Assembly (NCBI RefSeq): GCF_019312585.1
Contig: NZ_JAHWDP010000003.1
Location: 1 to 64,000, forward strand
Source: Halomarinibacterium sedimenti
Lineage (GTDB): Bacteria; Bacteroidota; Bacteroidia; Flavobacteriales; Flavobacteriaceae
Direction of reading: 5' to 3'
Length of the DNA: 64,000 nt
Shown piece after piece: positions 57,307 through 64,000 of the stretch. The position numbers were made by a program, and so were the translations under genes. The notes under the pieces were generated by a model. It saw only the letters and a program-made list of their open reading frames with translations. It did no database searches and had not been told where the DNA came from. Numbering within the stretch: position 1 is the first letter of the stretch; each line of letters starts with the position of its first letter.

Positions 57307-58096
57307 TATAAATACCAACCAAGTAAATCGATTGTCCGTTCAAGTAACTTTGTACGGACTTTCTTTTTTAATTCTATCCTCAGAATCTAGGAAAGCTTTG
57401 CTTATTGAAAGAACCTTTGAATCTGCAAGAACACCAGAGGAATTATTGGAGGAATTGAAAAAAGCTTTTACAGAAGAGGAAAGACTTTCCCAAACTTTTT
57501 CGAAAGTAAGTGTCATTTTTGGCTCGCACTTTTATACCCTAGTCCCTTCCTCTCTTTTTGACGAATCTAAAGCAAGCGAGTATTTAAAATTTAACACTAA
57601 GATTCTTACAAATGATTTTGTTAGTCATGATTTGGTTGAAAGTCACGATATTCAAGTGGTTTATGTTCCCTTTGTAAATATAAATAACTACTTATTTGAG
57701 AAATTTGGAAACTTCCAATATTTCCATAGCGCGACAGTATTACTAAAGCATTTTTTAGATAGAGAAAAATACACTATCAAATCCAAAGTATTTTTAAACG
57801 TAGAAAAAGATTGGTTTGATTGTTTGGCTATATCGCAAGGGAAAGTTGAACTCTGCAATAGTTATCCATTTAAGTCGCCAGAAGATTTCCTTTATTTTAC
57901 GCTTTTTGCCTTTGAGCAACTTCATTTAAATCCAGATCAAGTAGATGTTGTGTTAAGTGGTAATATTGATAATCCAAGCCCATTATATGAACTTTTATAT
58001 AGATATGTTAGAAACATTTCCTTTATAGAAGAAACCGCTTATACCGTTGAAAATGAAGAAAATCATAAAAACTTTGTTTTAAAAGTTCATAGCTAA
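57263..58096 (+). CDS. DUF3822 family protein
   Basis: 277 aa if read from the GTG at 57263, which overlaps the previous gene by 44 nt. A TTG at 57332 (residue 24, LSVQVTLYGLSFLIL) is a second possible start. Family features are the LSVQVTLYGLSFLILS N-terminus and the KVFLNVEKDWFDCLAISQGKVELCNSYPF segment of an actin/hexokinase-like fold. DUF3822 genes usually lie beside rsmD, as here (TAATG overlap). Function unknown. Confidence 0.85.
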   Translation: MVTGLNYTILLKTNNINTNQVNRLSVQVTLYGLSFLILSSESRKALLIERTFESARTPEELLEELKKAFTEEERLSQTFSKVSVIFGSHFYTLVPSSLFDESKASEYLKFNTKILTNDFVSHDLVESHDIQVVYVPFVNINNYLFEKFGNFQYFHSATVLLKHFLDREKYTIKSKVFLNVEKDWFDCLAISQGKVELCNSYPFKSPEDFLYFTLFAFEQLHLNPDQVDVVLSGNIDNPSPLYELLYRYVRNISFIEETAYTVENEENHKNFVLKVHS

Positions 58097-58632
58097 TGCG
58101 CATAATTTCAGGCAAACATAAAAGCAGAAGAATTAATCCCCCCAAGGGCTTACCAGTAAGACCTACTACAGATTTTGCTAAGGAAGGCTTATTTAATATT
58201 CTGAATAATAGAATTTCTTTTCAAGAAATTAAAGCTTTAGAACTTTTTGCTGGCACAGGAAATATTAGTTTTGAATTGGCTTCTAGAGGAGCAAAGGAAA
58301 TTATAGCTGTTGACACCGATTTTGGTTGTATAAACTTTATTAAAAAGACTTCTGCCGAATTAGACATGCCAATACAAACTTTTAAGGCAGATGTTTTCAA
58401 GTATTTAGATTTTCAAAATGGACCATTCGATTTAATCTTTGCAGACCCTCCCTATGCTTTTCCGAAAGAAAACCTTGAAGAGCTTGTTCATAAAATAATG
58501 CATAATAATTGGCTTGCTGAAGAAGGTGTTTTAATTCTTGAACATTCCAAAGAAATTGATTTATCACAAGTTAATTACTTTCAAGAAGACAGAAGATATG
58601 GTGGATCGGTTTTTAGTTTTTTTCAAAAATAA
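58096..58632 (+). CDS. rsmD: 16S rRNA (guanine966-N2)-methyltransferase RsmD
   Basis: 178 aa. The N-terminus MRIISGKHKSRRINPPKGLPVRPTTDFAKEGLFNIL is typical. Motif I ALELFAGTGNISFELASRG and motif IV IFADPPYAF are intact. It methylates G966 of 16S rRNA. The ATG overlaps the stop of the DUF3822 gene (TAATG). Confidence 0.95.
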   Translation: MRIISGKHKSRRINPPKGLPVRPTTDFAKEGLFNILNNRISFQEIKALELFAGTGNISFELASRGAKEIIAVDTDFGCINFIKKTSAELDMPIQTFKADVFKYLDFQNGPFDLIFADPPYAFPKENLEELVHKIMHNNWLAEEGVLILEHSKEIDLSQVNYFQEDRRYGGSVFSFFQK

Positions 58633-58643
58633 CACCATCAAAA

Positions 58644-58676
58644 TTTGAGTAAAGCAATTGGTTTTCAGTACTTTTA
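58644..58676 (+). promoter_or_regulatory. Candidate promoter for the 58689 gene (TTTG, 21 nt, TACTTTTA)
   Basis: TTTG at 58644-58647 and TACTTTTA at 58669-58676 with a 21-nt spacer form a near-consensus promoter 12 nt before the ATG at 58689. Confidence 0.4.
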
Positions 58677-58688
58677 TTTCTTTTTAAA

Positions 58689-59060
58689 ATGAAGGCACTT
58701 CATATATTTCAACTTGATTTTGCTACTATTCACTTGTATGAAAACTATGTTATTTCGTCAATTGGTGAGGGTGTTACCTTAACACAAAAACAATTAGATA
58801 CATTTTTTGAAATATTTAATACCTACTACAGCGAAAAACCATTTGTTTCTATAGCAAATAGAGAAAATGACTATAGCCTAGACCCCAATCTTCTGAAATC
58901 AAAAAGACATCCAAGCCTGGTAGGCATAGCGGTTGTTTGTTATAACCAACAAAGCAAGCAAACCGCCAGATTTGAAAAAAAATTCTACAGTGGTCCTTTT
59001 GAGATATTTAATTCTATTGAGGAAGCCATTGATTGGTCTCGAGAATTACTGACCGAATAA
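58689..59060 (+). CDS. Small conserved hypothetical protein, paralogue of the gene at 41823
   Basis: 123 aa, ATG start. It shares with the 122-aa protein at 41823-42191 the spacing and the residues EGV, YS-x-DP, LVG-x-A-x-V and EAI-x-W-x-x-EL, although the overall identity is low. Soluble, no signal peptide. Its stop codon (59058-59060) touches the U-run terminator of rnpB on the other strand. Function unknown. Confidence 0.82.
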   Translation: MKALHIFQLDFATIHLYENYVISSIGEGVTLTQKQLDTFFEIFNTYYSEKPFVSIANRENDYSLDPNLLKSKRHPSLVGIAVVCYNQQSKQTARFEKKFYSGPFEIFNSIEEAIDWSRELLTE

Positions 59061-59378
59061 AAAAAGCAGGCCTATAAGCCGGATTCTGTATCTCGCCTAA
59101 TGACGCGACCCCTATCATTTATCTGGCCCCACCATTACTAGTGGGATCCATCTGCCTACCCTCCTACATCGGGCGGGAACCCTCAAGCGTAGGTTTACGT
59201 GACATTTCACCGCATAGAGTTTACATGATTTCACTACAGCATTACCTGTACATTCTTTCTGTTGCACTAGTCCTATTCTGCCAAGGCAGAACGACGGCCG
59301 TTAGCCGCTATGCTTCCCTTTAGTGTCCGGACTTTCCTCTCCTGCATTTACACGGGAGCGATAAGGCGGCCTGCGTTG
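59061..59378 (-). ncRNA. rnpB: RNase P RNA (bacterial class A type)
   Basis: On the minus strand the P4 5' half GAGGAAAGTCCGGAC and the 3' part ACAGAATCCGGCTTATAG are present, along with the terminal pairing of GCAGGCC with GGCCTGC and a U-run at the 3' end. The intervening sequence fits the RNase P RNA core. It is the catalytic RNA that trims tRNA 5' ends. The exact ends are approximate (5' end near 59377). An ORF in the opposite frame here is spurious. Confidence 0.95.
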
Positions 59379-59453
59379 GCAAAAGTACTTCAAAATGTTA
59401 ATAACTAAGAGAAAATAGACTGCTAGTTTTTTAGAAAACTTCTCCTACCTTTT

Positions 59454-59461
59454 TATATTTG
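59454..59461 (+). promoter_or_regulatory. Candidate -7 element TATATTTG for dnaX
   Basis: A perfect TAnnTTTG match whose last base is 10 nt before the dnaX ATG, implying a leader of only a few bases. No clear -33 element. Confidence 0.35.
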
Positions 59462-59471
59462 TTTCTCTTCT

Positions 59472-61208
59472 ATGGAACATTTTATTGTATCAGCTAGAAA
59501 GTACCGTCCCTCCACTTTTGAAAGTGTTGTAGGGCAAAAAGCTATTACCAAGACTTTAGAAAATGCCATAGATAATAATCACCTAGCGCAAGCATTATTG
59601 TTTACCGGCCCAAGAGGTGTTGGAAAAACTACCTGTGCTAGAATCTTAGCAAAAAAGATTAATGCAGATGAAAACCACAAAGAAGATGAAGATTTTGCCT
59701 TCAATATTTTTGAACTTGACGCTGCTTCAAACAATTCGGTAGATGATATTCGAAATCTTATCGATCAGGTTCGAATTCCACCACAAGTTGGAAAATATAA
59801 AGTGTATATTATCGATGAGGTACATATGCTCTCTTCTGCTGCTTTTAATGCCTTTCTTAAAACACTAGAAGAACCTCCTAAGCACGCTATATTTATTTTA
59901 GCAACTACCGAAAAGCACAAAATTATACCTACTATCCTTTCGCGTTGTCAAATATTTGATTTTAAAAGAATCACTGTAAATGATATTAAACAACAGTTAG
60001 CTGAAGTTGCAAAAGCCGAAGAAATAGACGCCGAAGATGATGCACTTCATATCATTGCTCAAAAAGCAGACGGAGCCATGAGAGATGCGCTTTCAATTTT
60101 TGATAGGGTTGTTAGCTTTTCTGGCAAAACACTCACGAGACAGGCTGTAACGGAGAATTTAAACGTACTCGACTACACCTATTACTTTGAAATGACTCAG
60201 TTGCTAATGGAAAACAAGATTCCATCAGCGCTCATTCAATTTGATGCCATTTTAGCAAAAGGATTCGATGGGCACCATTTTATCTCGGGGTTAGCTTCAC
60301 ATTTCAGGGATCTTTTGGTTTGTAAAAACAAAGAAACTATCGATTTGTTGGAGGTGGGTGAACAGGTAAAAGAAATGTATTTAAAACAATCTGTTCAGGC
60401 ATCACAAGCGTTTTTAATAGATGCCATTGAGTTAGCCAACAGTTGTGATTTAAAATATAAAAACAGCCGAAATCAACGACTATTAGTAGAACTATGCTTA
60501 CTCCAATTAGGGTCTCTTACGCACGAGGCTGAAAAAAAAAATCCTAACGACAAGCTAAAGATAATTCCTCCCTCCTTTTTTAAAGTTTCTGAAAATTTAA
60601 TTGAAAAATTAGCTTCAAAAGAAGAAGACGAAACTAAAGTTGAAGCAAGAACTGAAGAAGATTCAGAAAATGAAGTAGTGGTTGAGACTGTAAAAGAAGA
60701 AGAGAAAATTGTACTCAACCGACCACAAATTATAGCCGAGCGCAATGCGCAAAAAGTTTCAGCTTTTTCATTAAAAAGCATTCAGAAAAAGCAAGCCATT
60801 AAAAAAGTGCTGGTATCACAGCAACCAGATCAAGATGCGCTTCCTACTGAAGATTTTTCGGAAGAAGATTTTATTAAAGTTTGGCAGAAATACACCAAAA
60901 AACTTGAAAAACAAGGACAATTTAACATGCATTCTCACCTAACCATGGGAGTTCCTAGGCTGGAAGGAAGTTTAATTCATCTGGTATTCCCAAATAGTAC
61001 CATAAAAGTAGAAGTAGAAAGGGCAAAAACAAAATTGCTCACGTACTTGCGTTCTACCCTTCAAAATTATGAGATTGACCTTTCTATTGAAGTGGATGAA
61101 ACCGAAATTAAACGATATGCATACACTCCTATGGAAAAATTTCAAAAGTTGAGTGAAAAGAATCCACTTATTGAAAATTTACGAAAAGAATTTGATCTAG
61201 ATATTTAG
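59472..61208 (+). CDS. dnaX: DNA polymerase III subunit gamma/tau
   Basis: 578 aa. N-terminal AAA+ clamp-loader with SARKYRPSTFESVVGQ, Walker A GPRGVGKTT (46-54), ELDAASNNSVDDIR, YIIDEVHMLS and ILSRCQIFDF. The zinc-binding four-Cys module found in most DnaX proteins between Walker A and the DAAS motif is absent (ILAKKINADENHKEDEDFAF). The C-terminal third is an acidic linker and a tau-like end (EEDFIKVWQKYTKKLEKQG). miaE follows in 1 nt. Confidence 0.95.
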   Translation: MEHFIVSARKYRPSTFESVVGQKAITKTLENAIDNNHLAQALLFTGPRGVGKTTCARILAKKINADENHKEDEDFAFNIFELDAASNNSVDDIRNLIDQVRIPPQVGKYKVYIIDEVHMLSSAAFNAFLKTLEEPPKHAIFILATTEKHKIIPTILSRCQIFDFKRITVNDIKQQLAEVAKAEEIDAEDDALHIIAQKADGAMRDALSIFDRVVSFSGKTLTRQAVTENLNVLDYTYYFEMTQLLMENKIPSALIQFDAILAKGFDGHHFISGLASHFRDLLVCKNKETIDLLEVGEQVKEMYLKQSVQASQAFLIDAIELANSCDLKYKNSRNQRLLVELCLLQLGSLTHEAEKKNPNDKLKIIPPSFFKVSENLIEKLASKEEDETKVEARTEEDSENEVVVETVKEEEKIVLNRPQIIAERNAQKVSAFSLKSIQKKQAIKKVLVSQQPDQDALPTEDFSEEDFIKVWQKYTKKLEKQGQFNMHSHLTMGVPRLEGSLIHLVFPNSTIKVEVERAKTKLLTYLRSTLQNYEIDLSIEVDETEIKRYAYTPMEKFQKLSEKNPLIENLRKEFDLDI

Positions 61209-61209
61209 A

Positions 61210-61812
61210 ATGGAAAAGGAAAGTATTAAAATGTTAGGGCTTAAACTACCTACAGATCCGCGTTGGGTGAATATTGTAGAAAAAAATGTTCAAGAAATTT
61301 TAACAGACCATGCCTATTGTGAGCAAAAAGCCGCGTCCACTGCAATTTCTTTAATTATAGGATACCAAGAGTATAGTGACTTAGTAACCGAAATGAGTTT
61401 ACTTGCTCAGGAGGAAATGAGTCATTTTAAAATGGTACACGATAAGATTATTGAACGTGGATGGCATCTAGGAAGAGAGCGAAAAGACATGTACGTAAAT
61501 AAATTGATGACTTTCTTTCCAAAAAGCAGTGATAGAAATACCAAACTTATTCATAGGCTCCTGTATGCCGCACTTATTGAAGCCCGTAGTTGTGAACGCT
61601 TTAGGTTATTGAGTGAGGAACTGGAAGATAAAAAATTAGCCAAGTTCTACAGAAAACTTATGATAAGTGAAGCTAGCCATTATACAATGTTTTTAAACTT
61701 TGCCAGAAAATACGGCAACCGAAAAGAGGTCGACAAAAAATGGCAGGATTTACTTGAATTTGAAGCCCAGATCATGAAGGATTTAGGAAAAGAAGAAACG
61801 GTTCACGGTTAA
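61210..61812 (+). CDS. miaE: tRNA-(ms2io6A)-hydroxylase MiaE
   Basis: 200 aa. The diiron four-helix pattern is visible: HAYCEQKAAS, EEMSHFKMVHDKI, LIEARSCERFRLL, and SEASHYTMFLNFA. It hydroxylates the isopentenyl group of ms2i6A37 in tRNA. It is encoded directly after dnaX (1 nt). Its stop overlaps the ppx stop on the other strand. Confidence 0.92.
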   Translation: MEKESIKMLGLKLPTDPRWVNIVEKNVQEILTDHAYCEQKAASTAISLIIGYQEYSDLVTEMSLLAQEEMSHFKMVHDKIIERGWHLGRERKDMYVNKLMTFFPKSSDRNTKLIHRLLYAALIEARSCERFRLLSEELEDKKLAKFYRKLMISEASHYTMFLNFARKYGNRKEVDKKWQDLLEFEAQIMKDLGKEETVHG

Positions 61813-62708
61813 TTCTGTTTCAATTTTTCGTTATACATGGTCTTAATAATTCCATCGGCAAGCCCAATTTTAGGTACATATATGTTCTTAGCCCTACTCC
61901 ATTTCATAGCAGAAAGGTAAATACGAGTTGCCGGTATAATAACGTCTGCCCTATCTGCATTCATTTGTAATTCGTAAATACGTTCGTGATAGGTATAGGA
62001 TTTTAGCTTCTCGTAATAATCTGATAGAAAAAAATAACTAAGTGGCTTCCCTAGCTTTTTTCCGCTAGATGTATAAATACTATTAATATTTCCTCCAGAG
62101 CCTATTAGACTCACTTTTTCGTATTTGTGAGTATTCACTTTAATCCACTGTTCTACCTCTGCCCACATGGATTCTCGAACCATATCATTTAATATGCGTA
62201 CAGTTCCAAGTTGAAACGATTTCGAAGTAACGGTGTGGCCATTAGAAAATATGGTAAACTCTGTACTTCCTCCTCCTACATCCACATATAAAAATGTTTT
62301 TTCAGAATCTATTAAATCTTGCAAATCTGTTGAAGCAATTAATTCAGCTTCCACAGAACCATCAATTAGCTCAATAGCAATATCCGTTTCTTCCTTTATC
62401 TTTTTTACAATTTCTGCTCCATTACTAGCCTCACGCATGGCTGAAGTTGCACAGGCTCTAAAACGTACCACACTATGGTTTTTCATTAGCAATCTAAAAG
62501 CTGTCATAGCATCCACCATGCGCAGGTAATTTCTTTCAGAAATTTTTCCATCAAGAAATACATCTGCTCCCAATCGAATAGGCACTCTTACTAATGACGT
62601 CTTTTTAAAATGAGGAGGATTATTACCATATTCGGTAACGGTCATTATAAGTAATCGAATAGCATTGGAGCCAATGTCTATAGCAGCGTATTTTTCAATA
62701 TTTAGCAA
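61809..62708 (-). CDS. Exopolyphosphatase / Ppx-GppA family phosphatase
   Basis: 299 aa, the short form. Phosphate-binding loops AAIDIGSNAIRLLIM and YVDVGGGSTEFTIF are intact, and the central SAMREASNG motif is present. It lacks the C-terminal HD-like part of long Ppx enzymes. It removes terminal phosphate from polyphosphate or pppGpp. It starts 1 nt after the polyphosphate kinase gene, so synthesis and breakdown are in one operon. Confidence 0.92.
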   Translation of the reverse strand: MLNIEKYAAIDIGSNAIRLLIMTVTEYGNNPPHFKKTSLVRVPIRLGADVFLDGKISERNYLRMVDAMTAFRLLMKNHSVVRFRACATSAMREASNGAEIVKKIKEETDIAIELIDGSVEAELIASTDLQDLIDSEKTFLYVDVGGGSTEFTIFSNGHTVTSKSFQLGTVRILNDMVRESMWAEVEQWIKVNTHKYEKVSLIGSGGNINSIYTSSGKKLGKPLSYFFLSDYYEKLKSYTYHERIYELQMNADRADVIIPATRIYLSAMKWSRAKNIYVPKIGLADGIIKTMYNEKLKQN

Positions 62709-62709
62709 A

Positions 62710-64000
62710 CTAGCTTAGTTTTTTAAGGTAATAGTTATATAATTCAATTTGTGAACGGAGTTTGTCCTTTTTATTTCTACGGTACACATTGTTTTGTTTT
62801 TCGGTTATCACCCTCGCTTTTACGTTATCATTCCAGCAAATTTCGAATGTTTCCAATAATTCTTCCTGTATATCAGTATCGTAAATGGGGCAAGAAATTT
62901 CTACTCTTGTATCGAGGTTTCTTGTCATAAAATCTGCCGAAGAAATATAGTATTTTGGTTTTCCCCCATTTTTAAAAATATACAACCGAGGATGTTCCAA
63001 AAACTTATCTACAATACTTATGGCTTCTATATTTTCACTTAATCCCTTTTTCCCAGGAATAAGACAACAGATTCCGCGTACAATGATTTGAATCTTAACC
63101 CCTGCTTGACTGGCTTTATAGAGCCTGTCTATCATATTAAAGTCGGACAAACTATTTAATTTAAGTTTAATTCCGCTAGGCAATCCTTTTTTATGATTTT
63201 CAATTTCTGTATCAATTAACTGATAAAAGGCGTTTCTCGTATAATGTGGAGAAACAATTAAGTGTCTATACTTTTTTATTTGATAGTTAACTTCAAAAAA
63301 ACTAAACACTTTATTAATTTCCTTTCCAATTTTTTCAGAGGCAGTAAATAGGGTATAATCGGTATAGATTCTGGCGGTAGATTCATTAAAATTTCCTGTA
63401 CTTATAAAGGAGAATCGTTTCAATTTTCCTTCTTCCAATCGTTCAACCACACAGGCTTTACAATGTACTTTAAGTCCTTTAATACCAAAAATCAACTTCA
63501 CACCTTCCTCTTGCATTTGTTCCGCATAAGTAATGTTTGCAGCCTCATCAAAACGAGCACGCAATTCTATTTGTACCGTTACATCTTTTCCGTTTTTGGC
63601 AGCATTAATTAATGCACTAGCGATATGAGAAACTTCCGCCAGTCTATAAATTGTAATTTTAATCGATTGCACTTTAGGATCTAGCGCTGCTTCCCTTAAA
63701 AACTTAACTACATATCTAAAGGTATGATACGGAGCGTATAATAAATAGTCCTTTTTTGCGATTTTATCAAGTAGACTTCCTTGAATATTTAACCCTGCAA
63801 TGGGTAATGGTTCATTTACTTCATACAACAAATCGGTACGCCCCAAACTGGGAAAACTCATATAATCTCTCCTGTTGTGATACCGCCCTCCAGGAATGAT
63901 ACTATCCATAACATCAATTCCCATTTTATCTAAGAGGTAATCCAATGTGTCTTTATCGATGGTGCTGTCATAAACAAAGCGTACAGGATCACCAGAACTC
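62710..64000 (-). CDS. ppk1: Polyphosphate kinase Ppk1, N-terminal part outside window
   Basis: Partial. The visible about 430 residues cover the two C-terminal PLD-like catalytic domains. The autophosphorylated His region is GLKVHCKACVVER, and SFISTGNFNESTARIYTDYTLFTA is the following conserved block; the second His region is LEHPRLYIFKNGGKPKYYISSADFMTRNLD. The reading frame continues past 63945 to the edge (VRFVYDSTIDKDTLDYLL). Ppk1 makes polyphosphate from ATP. It is upstream of the ppx gene. Confidence 0.93.
   Translation of the reverse strand, partial: SSGDPVRFVYDSTIDKDTLDYLLDKMGIDVMDSIIPGGRYHNRRDYMSFPSLGRTDLLYEVNEPLPIAGLNIQGSLLDKIAKKDYLLYAPYHTFRYVVKFLREAALDPKVQSIKITIYRLAEVSHIASALINAAKNGKDVTVQIELRARFDEAANITYAEQMQEEGVKLIFGIKGLKVHCKACVVERLEEGKLKRFSFISTGNFNESTARIYTDYTLFTASEKIGKEINKVFSFFEVNYQIKKYRHLIVSPHYTRNAFYQLIDTEIENHKKGLPSGIKLKLNSLSDFNMIDRLYKASQAGVKIQIIVRGICCLIPGKKGLSENIEAISIVDKFLEHPRLYIFKNGGKPKYYISSADFMTRNLDTRVEISCPIYDTDIQEELLETFEICWNDNVKARVITEKQNNVYRRNKKDKLRSQIELYNYYLKKLS

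Noticed and set aside
59141-59323. 60-codon rightward ORF
   Set aside because: It lies within the RNase P RNA on the other strand, which has conserved P4 and terminal helices.
1-64000. CRISPR arrays, prophage or insertion sequences
   Set aside because: No regularly spaced repeats with unique spacers, no transposase or integrase, and no phage structural gene were seen.

Overview
The window looks like chromosomal DNA of a marine-type member of the Flavobacteriaceae (Bacteroidota). The signs are: a C-terminal type IX secretion sorting domain on a secreted protein, TAnnTTTG-type -7 promoter elements, bacillithiol synthesis (BshA), DnaX without a zinc module, an NagZ/beta-lactamase fusion, TamB and LptD of the Bacteroidota kind, and low GC (about one third in sampled blocks) over most of the window. 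No phage, IS element or CRISPR array was seen.

Layout. 1-7.4 kb: a distinctly GC-richer stretch with the N-terminal part of a large secreted HYR/P-domain protein, an orphan membrane histidine kinase and a long FAD/Fe-S oxidoreductase. It also holds two kinds of small repeats. 7.5-17.4 kb: a small outer-membrane protein, then a tight seven-gene leftward operon (mlaD-like, membrane Fe-S protein, HAD hydrolase, CCG Fe-S protein, a conserved protein, NagZ/beta-lactamase fusion, bshA) preceded by an amidase gene. 17.5-30.3 kb: envelope biogenesis (lptD, tamB) with ridA, tsaD, a TfoX-like gene, rsmE, DUF4159, a THUMP-like methyltransferase and a lipoprotein. 30.5-30.9 kb: a leftward tRNA cluster Ser(GCT)-Pro(TGG)-Arg(TCT). 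31-42 kb: HDIG 7TM protein, thiolase, NlpC/P60 peptidase, TPR protein, gyrA and clpC. 42-50 kb: hutH, a TlpA-like lipoprotein, nnrD/E, then gcvT, glsA, an SDR-like gene, PCD and yebC. 50.5-54.3 kb: a choice-of-anchor-B T9SS substrate broken by one in-frame stop, an acyltransferase, and a KdsB-KdnB fusion. 54.4-64 kb: DUF4126, a RecD-like helicase, DUF3822-rsmD, rnpB, dnaX, miaE, and ppx with a partial ppk.

Most genes are housekeeping. The most notable points are these. One protein joins CMP-Kdo synthetase to the Kdo 8-oxidase KdnB, which implies 8-amino-Kdo lipopolysaccharide chemistry. A single premature stop splits a T9SS-sorted protein. A REP-like palindromic repeat is translated in frame inside the FAD/Fe-S oxidoreductase. 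P domains are nested inside HYR-like modules at the left edge. A pair of small uncharacterised paralogues flanks clpC and rnpB. tamB appears to lack a canonical start codon at the expected N-terminus.

All calls come from reading the sequence and recalling protein families. No database search was run.
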